From Tuctoria greenei (taxonomy: Eukaryota; Streptophyta; Magnoliopsida; Poales; Poaceae): a DNA stretch of 64,000 nucleotides. The stretch lies in contig JAYESD010000009.1 of the NCBI GenBank assembly GCA_036927565.1, positions 157,936,929 to 158,000,928 of the forward strand, in the 5' to 3' direction. Of the stretch, positions 1-11,510 are shown in pieces (the stretch's first letter is position 1; each line of letters starts with the position of its first letter). The notes beneath the pieces are model-generated. The model worked only from the letters and a program-made list of their open reading frames with translations. It searched no databases and was not told the origin of the DNA. The translations under genes and the position numbers were made by a program.

Positions 1-1
1 T

Positions 2-2038
2 CGAGTATTCAACCAAACCTCCGATCTAGTTGAATAAAGTTGTGATGTTGAGTTTGATGAGACTAATGGCTCCCAATAGGAGAGTTTTGGTCATGATGAA
101 ATAGATGATGAGCCTCTACGAGAAGCCATGAAGAACATGACCATTGGAGACATCAAGCCGGAAGTTGAAGAGGGCCATGATCAAGGGGGAGCTTCAAGTT
201 CCAACAAAAACACCTCCATGGCGCCTCAAGTAGACGAAGAGGAGAAAGATGATCCATTGCCAACTCAAGACTCACAAGCAATACAACATCAAGATGAAGA
301 AGAAGTCCATGATCAAGTCCAACCACAAGAGGAGCAACACGCTTCACCACCGCCAACTGCTTCACAACCACTTATGAGGCATGGATGCATCTCCAAGGCG
401 CATCCAATGGACCAAATCATTGGAAGTCCTTCAAGGGGCGTAAGTACTCGTTCCCGCCACGTTGCCTCATTTTGTGAGCACTACTCGTTTGTTTCATGTG
501 TAGAACCCACTCACATTGAGGAAGCACTCCAAGACACAAATTGGGTGATGGCTATGCAAGAAGAACTCAACAACTTCATCCGCAATGAAGTTTGGGTGTT
601 GGAGGAGCGACCCAAGGACAAGAACGTCATCGGAACAAAGTGGGTGTACCGCAACAAACAAGACGAGAATGGCGTTGTGGTCCGCAACAAGGCAAGACTT
701 GTGGCCAAAGGGTTCTCGCAAGTTGAAGGACTAGACTTTGGGGAGACATTTGCTCCGGTCGCCCGGTTAGAGGCAATTCGTATTCTCCTTGCTTTTGCTT
801 CACATCATAATATTACCCTTTATCAAATGAATGTGAAAAGTGCCTTTCTTAATGGCTACATTAATGAGCTTGTTTATGTTGAACAACCTCCCGGGTTTGA
901 AGATCCGAGGAATCCTAACCATGTGTATAGGTTGCACAAGGCGCTCTACGGGCTCAAGCAAGCACCTAGGGCGTGGTATGAACGACTACGAGACTTCCTC
1001 ATCATGCAAGGATTTAAGATCGGGAGGGTGGACACCACACTCTTCACCAAAGACATCAACGGAGATTTGTTCATTTGTCAAATTTATGTTGATGATATTA
1101 TCTTTGGTTCAACTAACGAAGCTTTTAGCCATGAGTTTGGCAAAATGATGTCTAGGGAATTCGAGATGTCAATGATTGGAGAGCTCAACTTCTTCCTTGG
1201 ATTCCAAATCAAGCAACTTCAAGAGGGAACCTTCGTCTACCAATAGAAATACACCAAGGACCTCTTGAAGAAATTTGAGATGGGAGATTGTAGCTCAAGA
1301 AGCACTCCAATGGCAACAAATTGCCATCTCGACGCGGATAAGGACGGTACACCTATTGACCAATCTCACTACCACTCTATGATTGGTTCATTGCCTTATC
1401 TTACCGCATCTAGGCCCGACATAATGTTTAGTGTATGCTTATGTGCTCGCTTTCAAGCGGCTCCTAAAGAATCGCATAAGAAGGCGGTCTTTAGGATACT
1501 TAGGTATCTTAAGCATACCCCTAGTATGGGCTTGTGGTACCCTAAAGGTACAACCTTCCAACTCTTGGGATACTCGGATTCGGACTTTGCCGGATGCCGC
1601 GTGGATCGCAAGAGTACCTTCGGTGGGTGCCACTTGCTTGGGCGTTCCCTAGTGTCTTGGTCTAGCAAAAAGCAAAATTCCGTGGCTTTGTCCACCGCGG
1701 AGGCGGAGTATATAGCGGCCGGTGCATGTTGTGCCCAAATTCTATATATGAAGCAAACCCTTTTGGACTTTGGAATCAAATTTGGTTGTGTGCCTCTCCT
1801 TTGTGATAATGAAAGTGCGGTTAAGATAGCTAGAAACCCCGTTCAACACTCCCGCACTAAGCACATTGATATTCGCCATCACTTCTTGCGGGATCATGAG
1901 GCTAAAGGAGACATCTCTTTGCAAGGTGTTAGATCCGAAGAACAATTGGCGGATATCTTCACTAAACCACTTTATGAGAAAACCTTTTCTAGACTTAGAA
2001 ATGAATTAAATGTGCTAGATGCATCTAACGTCATGTAA
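2..2038 (+). pseudogene. pol: Sirevirus S1 pol, C-terminal part (integrase tail, RT, RNase H), decayed
   Basis: One frame runs from the window edge to the TAA at 2036-2038, broken by stops at 35-37 (TAA), 77-79 (TAG) and 1244-1246 (TAG). It opens in the end of the integrase region (VFDETNGSQ-like), passes an acidic Gln/Glu-rich linker and enters a copia RT (TKWVYRNKQDE; QAPRAWYE; YVDDIIFGST near 1087-1116). The motif that normally reads QMDVKSAF reads QMNVKSAF here, so the first catalytic Asp of RT is Asn. RNase H follows with YSDSDFAG, STAEAEY, CDNESA and the C-terminal ADIFTKPL. This is a dead copy: besides the stops, RT chemistry would be lost. Confidence 0.9.
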
Positions 2039-3414
2039 ATTGCCATGTTCATGTAAGGATGCATATCATATAGGTCTTGTCTAACTCCCAAAGGATAGGG
2101 GCGAGCTAGAAATAGTTTTCCCTGGGGAAGCCTTTGAAAGGTTTAAACTTGGCAAGATAGATTTATTTTATGCCTTGCATGATCCCTGCCATATAAGCTT
2201 GCACTCATTTAATCTCCTGCACTGTAATTTGTTTGGCATTGCATACGATAGATTGTCACAAAGGGGAACCCACCTCATGAGAAGGAGACTTGTTTGAAAT
2301 GCAATATCTCAACTCATATAAGGTGGAAAGAACAAAATGTTAGGTACGTTAATGCCTAGAGGAACATGCTTCAAAGAGATAGAAGTCTTCATACTCTACC
2401 TCACAAAGCATGGGCCTTACATTTTATTTGGATATTTTTTCCTCCATTTTTTTCGGTGTTCCATTTGCTTTAAGGTCTAGCCAAGCTATTGGCATATTAG
2501 CTTTTTGAGGGGTAAGGGGTTGCCCAAAAAGTCCTAAGACATGTGTTTCCCATTGTTTGATTGTTTGGTCAAAGGACATATATGGGATGTTGGTGTTTAG
2601 TTTTCATCGGATTATCCGATGCCTAGGTCCTTCCCCCATCGGATCAGTAGGTGTTCAAAATCCAAGTGCCAGTTAAGTCAATACCCAAAATTGATCGATG
2701 AGTTCAACAGAAAAACATCGGTCCATCCGATGTTCACAAATCTGAAACCTTGATGAATTCCACTGATGCTTTTCCATCTAACGTTGGACCATCCGGTGTC
2801 AACTTCCCTCTCCTGAATACCCTTACTGTGCCATTCATCCGATGATCAAAACCCTAAACATCGGTCCATCCGATGCCTTTAGTGACACTTTGAATAACCA
2901 TACTGTACTATTCGACCGATGTACACATCGATAAGCATCGGTCCATCCGGTGTTTAAAAAACGGCTAGGGTTTGGGACCCACTATTTAAACTCGGCCGTA
3001 CCCCTTTCGTCTTCCTTCTCCCGATCCCGACGCCGCTAGCGATTCCTCTCGCCCCCTCCATCTCCTCCGCCGCCGGACGCCGCCGCCGTCGCCCTCAGGC
3101 CGCCGCCGCCGTCTCCGGCCACCTCCCCCGCTCGCCGCACCGCCGTCACCCACGCCACCGCCATCGCCGCTCGCCACACCACCGCTCGACGCGCCGCCAC
3201 CATCCACGCACCCACGCGCCGGCTTTGCCCACCTCCGCCGTCTCCACCGCCATCGACCTCGCCGCCGCCTCTCCTCGCCGACGCCGTTTCCACCGCCACT
3301 GTTCATCCCCATCACCACCAAGCTCCACCATCACCTTCCACGTCCTCGTCGCCACTAGGGTTTCCGGCCGCCCAACGTTGTTCCACGTCTTCAAGTTCAT
3401 TCTCCCGCATCGCT
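2039..3414 (+). promoter_or_regulatory. S1 pol-env interval: palindrome array and LTR-like core promoter
   Basis: Non-coding stretch of about 1.4 kb. From 2605 to 2952 it holds about six copies of a palindromic unit of the type CATCGG-T/A-C-CATCCGATG, the same unit as in the S1 LTR (6312-6681). It is followed by AACGGCTA at 2960 and TATTTAAA at 2983-2990, a spacing of 23 nt. The S1 LTR has AACGGCTA and TATAAAA with a spacing of 24 nt. After the TATA-like box comes a very GC-rich leader of about 420 bp up to the env-like ATG. I infer an internal promoter for the env-like gene. The minus-strand glycine/arginine-rich frames over 2986-3321 look like a by-product of GC-rich DNA. Confidence 0.5.
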
Positions 3415-5574
3415 ATGGCTCGCGACAAAAGAAACAAGGGCAAGGCCATCGCGGGGCCGGCCGCAAAGAAGCAAAAGTTGTCAAAAGAGGAGAAGAAGGC
3501 CTTGATGGCCGCTCGCGCCGCCGAGGAGCGTGAGCGTGGCCGAGGGAGATCCCTGAGGATCCGCGAGGCTCGGCAGCCTCCTGTGATCGACGACTCCGAG
3601 GCCGAAGAGAAGCCGGTTGAGCCTCTCGTCCGCCGGCGCTCAGCCCGGACGCGTGGGGGTCACACCGAGGCTGCTCCTCGTCCGAGACCGATGGCTGCCG
3701 ACCGTCGTGAAGACAGGGAGGCCGAGAGGGCCATCTATGAGATGGACACGGCAGTCCGCGTCGATGAGGGAGTCCGGTTGACGGACTACCGGAAGATGAA
3801 GGCCAAGCAGCTACGCAAGCTTCGATGGAACGTGCTGCTTGAGGAGTGGTACCCACAGCCCCGAGAGGCTCTTGTGGACAGTCGCTTCTGAACTGTCACC
3901 CAGGCGTCTCTCTACGAGACCTATAGACGTCAGGGGCACAAGCTTTTTCAGCATAACTACCTGGACTGGGGGCAGCTTGCATTGGCAGCGGAAACGGAGG
4001 TCCGTCCATTCTTTGAGAGATACCGAGGATTGGTGCAGTTGCTAGCTTACGAGAGGAGTGCATATGTGGAAGATTGGGTCCGTGTCTTCTACGCGACCCT
4101 GTACATCTCTGAGGGCAGGAGGTCGATCGACTTCATGTTTATGGGTCAGCACTACCACCTCTCGAGGCAGACGTTGGGGCAGCTTCTTGGTTTGGACCTG
4201 CACGACACCTGCGTGCACGAGAGGGTATACGGGCAGGCAGATCAACCAAGGAGGCCACTTACTGGAGGGGTGGCACCACAGCTTGAGGAGATACGATCCC
4301 TGTTCGGCCCCACGTTCTCTCGGGACCAGCCGAGAGTTCCAGCACTTCTGACCCCAGCTGCGCGCATTGTGCACCTCGCCTTGCGCCGCACGCTCCTGCC
4401 GAGGTCGGGGTACTTGGAGGGGTTCACTAGTTTACAGCAGACCCTCCTGTTCTACATAATGAACGGGATGGATTTCGACATTGTGGACATTCTCCTGTGC
4501 GAGATGGAAGACGTGATCACAGATGGGGTAGGCATGATGAGGCAGATGGTCTACGGGCACTGGATCAGTTACCTATGCACTATGATGGTGCCTGAGGGGG
4601 ATGCAGCACAGGTCAGACTTGCTGACGAGAGTGTGACTCGCTTTGGTCACTACCGTGCCCCGGCTCCTGGAGACCGCCGCCTTGGTCGTCCAGTTGAGCG
4701 CCAGGTCAGGGCCCGTCTGTCAGAGGAAGATTGGTTCGACCTAGAGCGGGAGGACGAGAGACTTGCAGAGGCTGAGGCTCAGGGGGAGGACCTGCAGCAC
4801 ATTTGGTCAGAGAGCGACACTGACGACAGTGTCGAGGAGTATTTCCTTCCTCCCCCCTCTCCCCGACAGCACGACGCGGAGGCTGGAGGTTCTACAGCGC
4901 CACCACCCACTCCACCTCCCGTCACTGAGGCGCAGGTCACGCAGCCGTCTGAGCTGACTTCGCTCCTCCAGCAGATGGTCGAGCAGCAGAGGCTAGACAG
5001 GCTGGCCGCCGAGCAGGCCCGCGCGGAGCAGACTGCACGTCTTCTTGAGCTCCAGCAGCAGCAGCAGGAGATGCAGCGTCAGATCGCTCGTGAGAGGTGT
5101 GAAGACACTGACCGGTTGACGGGGCTCATCGACCAGATGCACCAGCGCACTCTGGACCAGCAGCAGCAGACGCAACAGGCGATGATGGGGATCCTGGGGT
5201 TAATCACCAACCTCTACACCCAGATCGGGATCGCCCTCCCATCGCAGCTGCCTGGAGTAGCTCCTCCGCCTCCCGTCTTGGCTCCAGCTGCTGCACCAGT
5301 GGCTCCAGTTCCCTCCACTCCGATCCCTTCGTTCAGCATGTCCCCGCTGTTGGCTCCTGGTGCTCCTCTTCACTCCCCACTGCCGGTCACGACACTGTTT
5401 CTTCAGACGCCGGCCTCCGTCACTAGTGCCCCTGCTCCAGCACCTCCTCCTCAGCAGGCACCGACGGTGGCACCTTCGGCTCCGGCAGCACCCTCCTCTG
5501 CTACTCCGGCCAGCAGCTCCGACAACAGCGGCGGTGACCAGTTCGTCATCGCGCCCAGCTCTCAGGGTCCGTAG
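3415..5574 (+). pseudogene. Sirevirus S1 env-like ORF with one premature stop
   Basis: A frame of 719 codons starts at ATG 3415 (MARDKRNKGK, comparable to the S2 start MGHDKRGKE). It is interrupted once by TGA at 3889-3891 and ends at 5572-5574. The N-terminus (about residues 1-110) is Lys/Arg-rich and looks disordered. Residues about 195-395 form a globular domain of the kind seen in plant 'putative transposon protein' ORFs (WVRVFYATLY; SRQTLGQLLGL). Residues about 510-590 are a Gln/Glu/Arg-rich coiled coil. The tail is Pro/Ala-rich and ends acidic. No clear signal peptide, furin site or membrane span is visible, so 'env-like' is a positional name and the function is unknown. Confidence 0.8.
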
Positions 5575-5587
5575 GTGCTCGGATCCC

Positions 5588-5618
5588 TTTTTGGTGCCTT
5601 GATGCCAAAGGGGGAGAA
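5588..5618 (+). other. Conserved hairpin plus internal polypurine tract, S1
   Basis: Just after the env-like stop lies a short inverted repeat (TTTGG...CCAAA around GTGCCTTGATG) running straight into AAAGGGGGAGAAG. The same block follows the env-like stop in S2 (36665-36696) and S3 (54540-54570). It resembles the polypurine tract before the LTR, and additional PPT copies are known in Sireviruses. A role as a second plus-strand primer is inferred. Confidence 0.6.
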
Positions 5619-5957
5619 GATTTAGAGGAGTCAGGGGGAGTCCTAGTGTAAGGGGGAGCCGAGTCCAGCTTATCTTTGCTTATCTTTATTGTATTTGCGC
5701 ATTTTGCTACTTTTGGTGTGTAATGAACCTATTTCCATTAGTTGTTAATCATTTGAACTCATTTGATGTTTATCTCTGATTATGATCTCTTTGAATGTTT
5801 ATCTATGATTATGATCTCTTTGAATTCACACTTGTGTTATTAATTGATGTTTAAAGCTTCAAGTGTGACACCCTGTATTCATTGCATATTCTTTTAAGGT
5901 TCATTCTATCAAATTCATTACTATTGCGCTTTGATTATTGTGTTGTCATCAATCACC

Positions 5958-5970
5958 AAAAAGGGGGAGA
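5958..5970 (+). other. Polypurine tract of S1
   Basis: AAAAAGGGGGAGA immediately precedes the TG that opens the 3' LTR (5972). The upstream GTTGTCATCAATCACC context is identical in S2 and S3. It is the expected primer for plus-strand DNA synthesis. Confidence 0.85.
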
Positions 5971-5971
5971 T

Positions 5972-7339
5972 TGAAAGCATCTAGGCCCCCCTCATGTAGT
6001 ATGGTTTTGGTGACTAATGACAACCATTGAACTTTACTAATGAATTTGTGAATGCAAGGTCCCCATAAACACTCAATAAAATGAAATGAACATGTCATTG
6101 GAGACCCATAGATACTCAACTTTCGAGATCAAATTCATGAGATAAAGACAAGATGTGAAGGCTCTATGTCTAAGTCACTCAATCAAAAATTGACAACATA
6201 CAATGCTCAAGAATCATCAGAGAGCCTTGTGGAACAAATGTCTAAGAGGTCATTCAAGCAAGACACAAAAGATTCACTCAAGACAACTCGTAGCAAACAA
6301 AATCAACTCACCGGATCAAATGATGATTTCCAAAATGAACACATCGGTCGAGTTGATTCAACTGAAGAAAAAGACCTCAGACAAATGAACTCACCGGATC
6401 ATCCGATGTGAAGGGCTCAACAACATCGGTGCATCAGTACAGTTTGCAGTACAATTGGAACAAGTGAAGCACCGGATCATCCGATGTGCAGACTTACACA
6501 CATCGGTTGATCACTCCAGTAAGCATCAAGATCAAGTAAATTCTGGAGGAAGAGCCACCGGATCATCCGATGAGAAGACAGGGGGCAACATCGGTCTAAT
6601 AACGGTAATATCTGACACAATGACGTCAGCCAAAGTAATTACACCGATGATAACTAGAGGGGAGACATCGGATCATCCGATGTTCACAGTAAAGTTCTGT
6701 CACCCTACTTTTCCAACGGCTATTTCAGTTAAGCTGGCTATAAAACCCCTCTAACCCAGTCATTTCGACAAGTCTTGATCACCTGAAGCCAACTACACAT
6801 CCAAGAGCATTCAAGACTATAGAGCATACATTTCCACACTTTTAGATCATTTGTAATAGGCTAGAAAGAAGCTTGTGTGCGTTCTTTCTTTGTGATTGAA
6901 CTCTCTAGGCTAGTGAGAAGTTGAAGAAGATCGTTCCGGAGCTTGCCAAGGTGTGTGTGGAAGCCCGGAACATCGAAGGTTGTACAAGGCTTGAGCTCCA
7001 CCTTGCCGGAGATGGCGAACGGAGAAGATTAGTGAAGACTCCATTGTCTCGGTGACATTGGAAGTGGCAAAACCCTTCGGTGGGTGCCACAACGTGGACG
7101 TAGGAAGATCCTTGCGATCTTGCCGAACCACGGGATAAACCTTCGTGTCCCCTAGCGTTTGCATTTCTCTCCCTCTCCTTACATTATGCAATCTTTACTT
7201 CACAAGTTATATCTACGTTGATTGCATAGTTAGAACCGCATTGGGAATTGGACTTAAGTAGTTCGTTTTTAATTGCCTTAAAATTTGAAAGAAAGCCCAA
7301 TTCACCCCCCCCCCCCTCTTGGGCGTTTTGATCCTTACA
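5972..7339 (+). repeat. 3' LTR of Sirevirus S1 (1368 bp)
   Basis: It begins TGAAAGCATCTAGGC after the PPT and ends CCTTACA at 7339, after a C-rich run (7306-7318) typical of Sirevirus LTR ends. The U3 part (6312-6681) holds repeated half and full palindromes of the CCGGATCATCCGATG type. A perfect AACGG box with flanks TCCAACGGCTA lies at 6712-6722, and TATAAAA at 6739-6745. The partner 5' LTR is outside the window, so age cannot be judged. Confidence 0.9.
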
Positions 7340-8562
7340 CCGCCGCACTCAACGCGCCTTCGCCGAGGGAAACACATGCCCAGCCGATGCATGTGTCATT
7401 GTCGCGAACGCCGACAGTTGACCGGTGGACGACAGACTCGCGCTCAACCAGGATCTCAACAACAGATCTGAGAACCGGGCTGCAGCGCCGTAGGGCCGAA
7501 GAGGACTGTCGAGTCACCATCGAGCATCAGAGGGAACATCAGCACAACCTCGAGGCAGATTACAGCGTGCCGGACCCTGTGCCCCAGGATCATGTTGTGC
7601 CTCCACTGCACCAGGCGTACGTCGCGCCTCCTGCACAGGCGTATGCAACTCCACCTCAGCACCAGGTGTACGCAGGCCCGCCTGCTCACCCGTGGTATGC
7701 GCTGCCGCCGCCGGCACCAGTCAACCCTAGCCAAGGGTGTGCAGCGCTAGCGCCTCACCTCCGTTTCGTGGTCTGGCCACGAAAGTTCCGGCCGCACATG
7801 CCGGAGAAGTACGACGGGAGTGTCAACCCGAGCGAGTTCCTGCAGATCTACATACTAGTTGCAGGAGGCGACGAGGCCATTATGGCTAACTACTTCCCCA
7901 TCGTCCTGACCAGCCCAGCTCGGTCATGGCTCATGAACCTGCCCTAGGGGTCCATAACCTCCTGGGATGAGTTGTGCCGACAGTTCGTGGCTAACTTCGG
8001 CAGTTCCTACAAGCGCCCAGGCACCGAGCTTGACCTCCACGCTGTTAGACAGCGTGCTGGAGAGTCGTTGCGATCGTTCATCCAGCGGTTCTCCCAGGTA
8101 CGGAACACCATCCCTCATGTTGCTAGTGCATCGTTTATCGTCGTGTTCAGACAAGGTGTGAGGGACAAGAAGATGCTCGAGAAGCTAGCCACGCACGAGG
8201 TGCGTGATGTCTCCGAGCTGTTCTCCCTGGCAGACAAATGTGCTAGGGCAGCTGAGGGGCATAACTGGCACTCCCAGCCATCCTCAGAAGCAAGGGAAGC
8301 CACCCCGACTGAGGAAGGAGCCTCTGCGAGGAGCAGCGGCAAGAAGAAGAAGGGCAGTGGCAAGAACAGGCCAAAGCTCGGAGCCTAGGCAATGGCGGCT
8401 GCGGCGCCCGACGGAGCCCGAGCGTCGCGCCGAGACAAGCACCCTAGGCAGTCGCCTGATCCCGAGGAGCCTGACTTCAAGTGCCCGGTGCACCGTACAA
8501 ATAGCCATAGTGCTAGCGAGTGCCGGGAAGTGAAGAGATTCGCGGAACGATTCCACGAATAG
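7340..8562 (+). pseudogene. gag: G1 gag (capsid domain and zinc knuckle), decayed
   Basis: The frame resumes at the S1 LTR border. It gives a Pro/His-rich N-terminal part with repeated QAYVAPP / QVYAGPP segments, then the plant retrotransposon gag domain (PHMPEKYDGSVNPSEFLQIY; SWDELCRQFVANF; GTELDL; LRSFIQRFSQVRN). In-frame stops are TAG 7945-7947 and TAG 8386-8388. Reading past the second stop gives a CPVH...H...C zinc-knuckle-like segment near 8480-8522, ending at TAG 8560-8562. The protein continues in another frame, so there is a frameshift close to 8530-8600. The same domain appears intact in sequence character in G5 at 63740-64000. Confidence 0.85.
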
Positions 8563-8579
8563 AAACAGAGGCAGCATCG

Positions 8580-9350
8580 CCAGGAGGGTGCACCCCCCGC
8601 CAGAGGGAGGTCAAGAAGAAGGCTGATCGTGAGAAGGAGGATGACAACGAGATGGGGTTCCAGGAACCCCAGCGGGCGGTCAAGCCCGTCTTCGAGGGTG
8701 GCGACTCCGACTCCAGCAGTGATAAGGAGCGCCGCAAGACCCTCCATGTTATCTACGGGGGAGCCACCGACCCCACGTCCCGAAACACGGTGAAAACCCT
8801 GTGACGGGCAATGGCTGTAGTGGCCCCCGCCCAAAGTCCGGCTCCCCACCACAAGTGGATGAGCACGGCGGTCAGCTTCGACGCTTCTGACTGCCCGAAG
8901 AACATGGCAGGGGCAGGAGTGCTCCCGCTGCTGGTGTCCCCGACCATCGCCAATGTGAAGGTCTTTCACGTGTTGATAGATGGAGGGGCGGGCCTCAACC
9001 TCATCTCCACGGCGGCTTTCCGAAAGCTGCAGCTGCCGATGTCTCAGCTCACACCCTCGAGCCCGTTCTCGGGTGTCGGACCTGGGCAAATCCTCCCGTA
9101 TGGTAACATACACCTCCCGGTGACCTTCGGGACCCCGGAGAACTACCGTACGGAGAGCGTTTTATTCGATGTGGGAGACGTCGACCTCCCCTTCAACGCA
9201 ATCATCGGGAGGCCAGCCCTCTACAGGTTCATGGCTGTAGCCCACTACGGCTACCTCGTCTTGGAGATGCCGACGCCTTCCGGTGTCCTCAGGATCAGAG
9301 GGGACCGCTCAGTCGTAGTGTCAGCCTTGGAGCAGCTCCAAACACACTGA
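8580..9350 (+). pseudogene. G1 retroviral-type aspartic protease region, decayed
   Basis: Linker (KKKADREKEDDNEMGFQ...) then the protease fold. VFHVLIDGGAGLNLIS at about 8959-9006 carries the D-G-G active-site triad form common in Tat elements, and LPFNAIIGRPAL at about 9190-9225 is the second hydrophobic-G motif. Stops interrupt the frame at 8802-8804 and 9348-9350. It cleaves the gag-pol polyprotein in intact relatives. Confidence 0.75.
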
Positions 9351-10928
9351 GCGGGGAGGGCTCCGGCCCCAGGAGGCTCGAAGGAGAGTCGGCCAGAGCA
9401 AGGCCCGACGCAGCGAGCCTCCACTGCTGCACCTCGTGTGCAACCTGCCAACGACGACGACGTCCCTGTGAAGGTCGTTAGGATTGGCTCCGAGGCTGCC
9501 CAGACAACCCGTATCGCGGGGAACCTGGACAGCAAATAGGAATGCACGCTCATCACCTTCCTCCGGGATAACATCGATGTGTTTGCATGGCAACCATCAC
9601 AAATGCCCGGGATCCCCAGGGAGGTGATTGAGCACCATCTGAAGATTTACCCCGACGCCCGACCGGTACAGCAAAAGCCCAGGAAACAGTCCATCGAGCG
9701 GCAGAACTTCATCCGTGAAGAAATCAAGAAGCTGCTCGATGCTGGTTTCATCCGGGAGGTTCACCACCCACGGTGGTTGGCCAACCCTGTTGTCGTTCCT
9801 AAGGCTGGAGGGAAGCTCCGGATGTGCATCGACTACACCAATCTCAATAAGGCATGTCCCAAGGATCTATTCCCTCTTCCTAGGATAGATCAAATAGTAG
9901 ACTCAACATCAGGCTGTGACCTTTTGTGTTTCCTAGATGCGTATCCGGTTTTCACCAAATACCTATGTCTAGGGAAGATGAGGAACACACTGCTTTCATA
10001 ACAGTAGACGACTTGTATTGTTATGTCTTCATGCCTTATGGTCTCAAGAATGATCTCCCCACCTTTGTACGTGCAATGCATAAGACATTTGGGGACCTCA
10101 TTAGAGATCTGGTAGAGGTGTATGTCGACGACATCGTGGTAAAAATCAGGGACAGCACATCCCTATTAGACAACCTATCCCGAGTCTTCAGCAAGCTGCG
10201 CACGACACTCACGATGCTGAACTCCGACAAGTGTGTCATTGGGGTCTCTGCAGGGAAGCTCCTTGGTTTCTTGGTATCACACCGAGGGATCGAAGCTAAC
10301 CCAGAGAAGATCAAGGCGATAGAGTTGATGCGGCCGCCGGCCCGCATCAAGGACGTGCAGAAGCTTGCAGGATGTTTGGCAGCCCTCAGTCGGTTCATCT
10401 CAAGACTGGCTGAGCGAGCCCTTCCCTTCTTCAAGATTCTGCGGAAGTCGGGCCCCTTTGAGTGGACTGACGAAGCTGAAGCGGCCTTCCAGGAGCTCAA
10501 GAAACACCTGACGACGCTACCCATTATGGTGGCGCCAGAACCCGGCGAACCGCTCCTGTTGTACATCACCGTAACAACGGAAGTGGTCAGCATGGTCTTG
10601 GTTGCAGAGCGGCCGGAGCTACTACCGCAACAAGCACCAGAAGGAGCCCCCCTCCCCCCCCCCCCCCCCCCCCGCTGTGAGTTCCAGTGACCAAGTGCCT
10701 TACGGGTCCCAACCCCCGGAGGCCCAGCTAGACCCTGGGAGCCACATTCCCCAGGATGCAGACGCATTGCAAGGAGCCCCGGACCCCCCGGGGAGGGTTC
10801 GGACCTCCCAACGGCCAGTCTACTACGTCAGTGAGGTCCTCCATGAAGCAAAAACAAGATATTTGGAGGTACACAAACTGTTGTATGCAGTGCTCATAGC
10901 GTCGAGGAAGCTCCGACATTACTTCTAA
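9351..10928 (+). pseudogene. G1 reverse transcriptase and first RNase H, decayed
   Basis: After a stop at 9537-9539, the frame reads the gypsy RT thumb-side start (HHLKIYPDARPVQQKPR; REEIKKLLDAGFIREV) and KLRMCIDYTNLNKACPKD. A frameshift near 9940-9960 lies just after FLDAY, the motif with the first catalytic Asp. The downstream frame gives FMPYGLKN, EVYVDDIVVK (catalytic DD) and the connection domain (GFLVSHRGIEANPEKI). The first RNase H is mostly lost: a C homopolymer at about 10649-10673 causes a second frameshift, and the piece VYYVSEVLHEAKTRYLEVHK ends at TAA 10926-10928. Confidence 0.85.
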
Positions 10929-11510
10929 GCTCACCGGGTTTCAGTGGTCACCTACTTCCCACTGAAAACCGTACTCCACAGCCCCAATTCGACTAGCAAC
11001 ATTGCCAAGTGGGCAGCGGAGCTGGCTGAGTTCCAGCTGGAGTTCTTACCTCGACATGCAGTCAAAAGCCAAGCACTGGCGGACTTCTTGGCCGAATGGA
11101 CCCCATCACCAAGCAACCCGGGGGGCCCGAACAACGGTGAAACGGTGCCCAAGGCTCCATTTTTCACCGAAACCCCCTGGACGCTCTACTTCGACGGCTC
11201 CTCGCGGAAGCAGGGGGCCGGGGTCGGGGTCCTGCTCCTCACCCCGACTGGGGTGCAGTTCAAGTACATGGTGCGCCTCGACTTCAAGGCGACAAACAAC
11301 ATGGCGGAGTATGAAGCCCTAATCTTTGGGCTGAAGATTTCCCTGACCCTCAATGTCCGACAGCTTCTGGCTAAAGGTGATTCTCAACTGATCATCAAGC
11401 AAGCCAGAGGAGAGTGCAGCTGCAACGACCCTCAATTAGCAGCATACCCGCTGGACGTCCGGAAGCTGGAAAAGGACTTTGAAGTCTTGGACTTGTGCCA
11501 TGTACCCTGA
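10929..11510 (+). pseudogene. G1 second (acquired-type) RNase H, decayed
   Basis: TLYFDGSSRKQGAGVGVLL, NNMAEYEALIFGL and KGDSQLIIKQ supply the D, E and D of an RNase H of the RVT_3 type. A second RNase H C-terminal to the ordinary one is a known trait of Tat elements. The frame is the same as the integrase, and the stop at 11508-11510 ends it. The domain itself looks full length. Confidence 0.8.

Larger units (their letters stand above)
1..7339 (+). mobile_element. Sirevirus S1 (Ty1/copia LTR retrotransposon), 3' part
   Basis: Seen: end of a copia-order pol (integrase tail, RT, RNase H), a non-coding interval with palindromic repeats, a long env-like ORF, a polypurine tract and a 3' LTR with TG...CA ends. 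This order (pol, extra env-like ORF, LTR) is the hallmark of the Sirevirus genus of plant Ty1/copia elements. The 5' LTR, gag and first half of pol lie left of the window. The LTR ends at 7339 and the next base resumes the gag frame of Tat element G1, so S1 is inserted in G1. In-frame stops in pol and env-like mark it as non-autonomous. Confidence 0.9.

Noticed and set aside
2986..3321. Minus-strand Gly/Arg-rich frames and a plus-strand frame over the S1 GC-rich leader
   Set aside because: Low-complexity GC-rich DNA, several frames open at once, no family motif, and it is the leader of the env-like gene.
3415..5574. Calling the env-like genes true retroviral envelopes
   Set aside because: No signal peptide, cleavage site or membrane anchor that I can support; the name is positional only.
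10036..10767. Minus-strand 243-residue frame over G1 RT
   Set aside because: Antisense shadow of reverse transcriptase; no independent motif.
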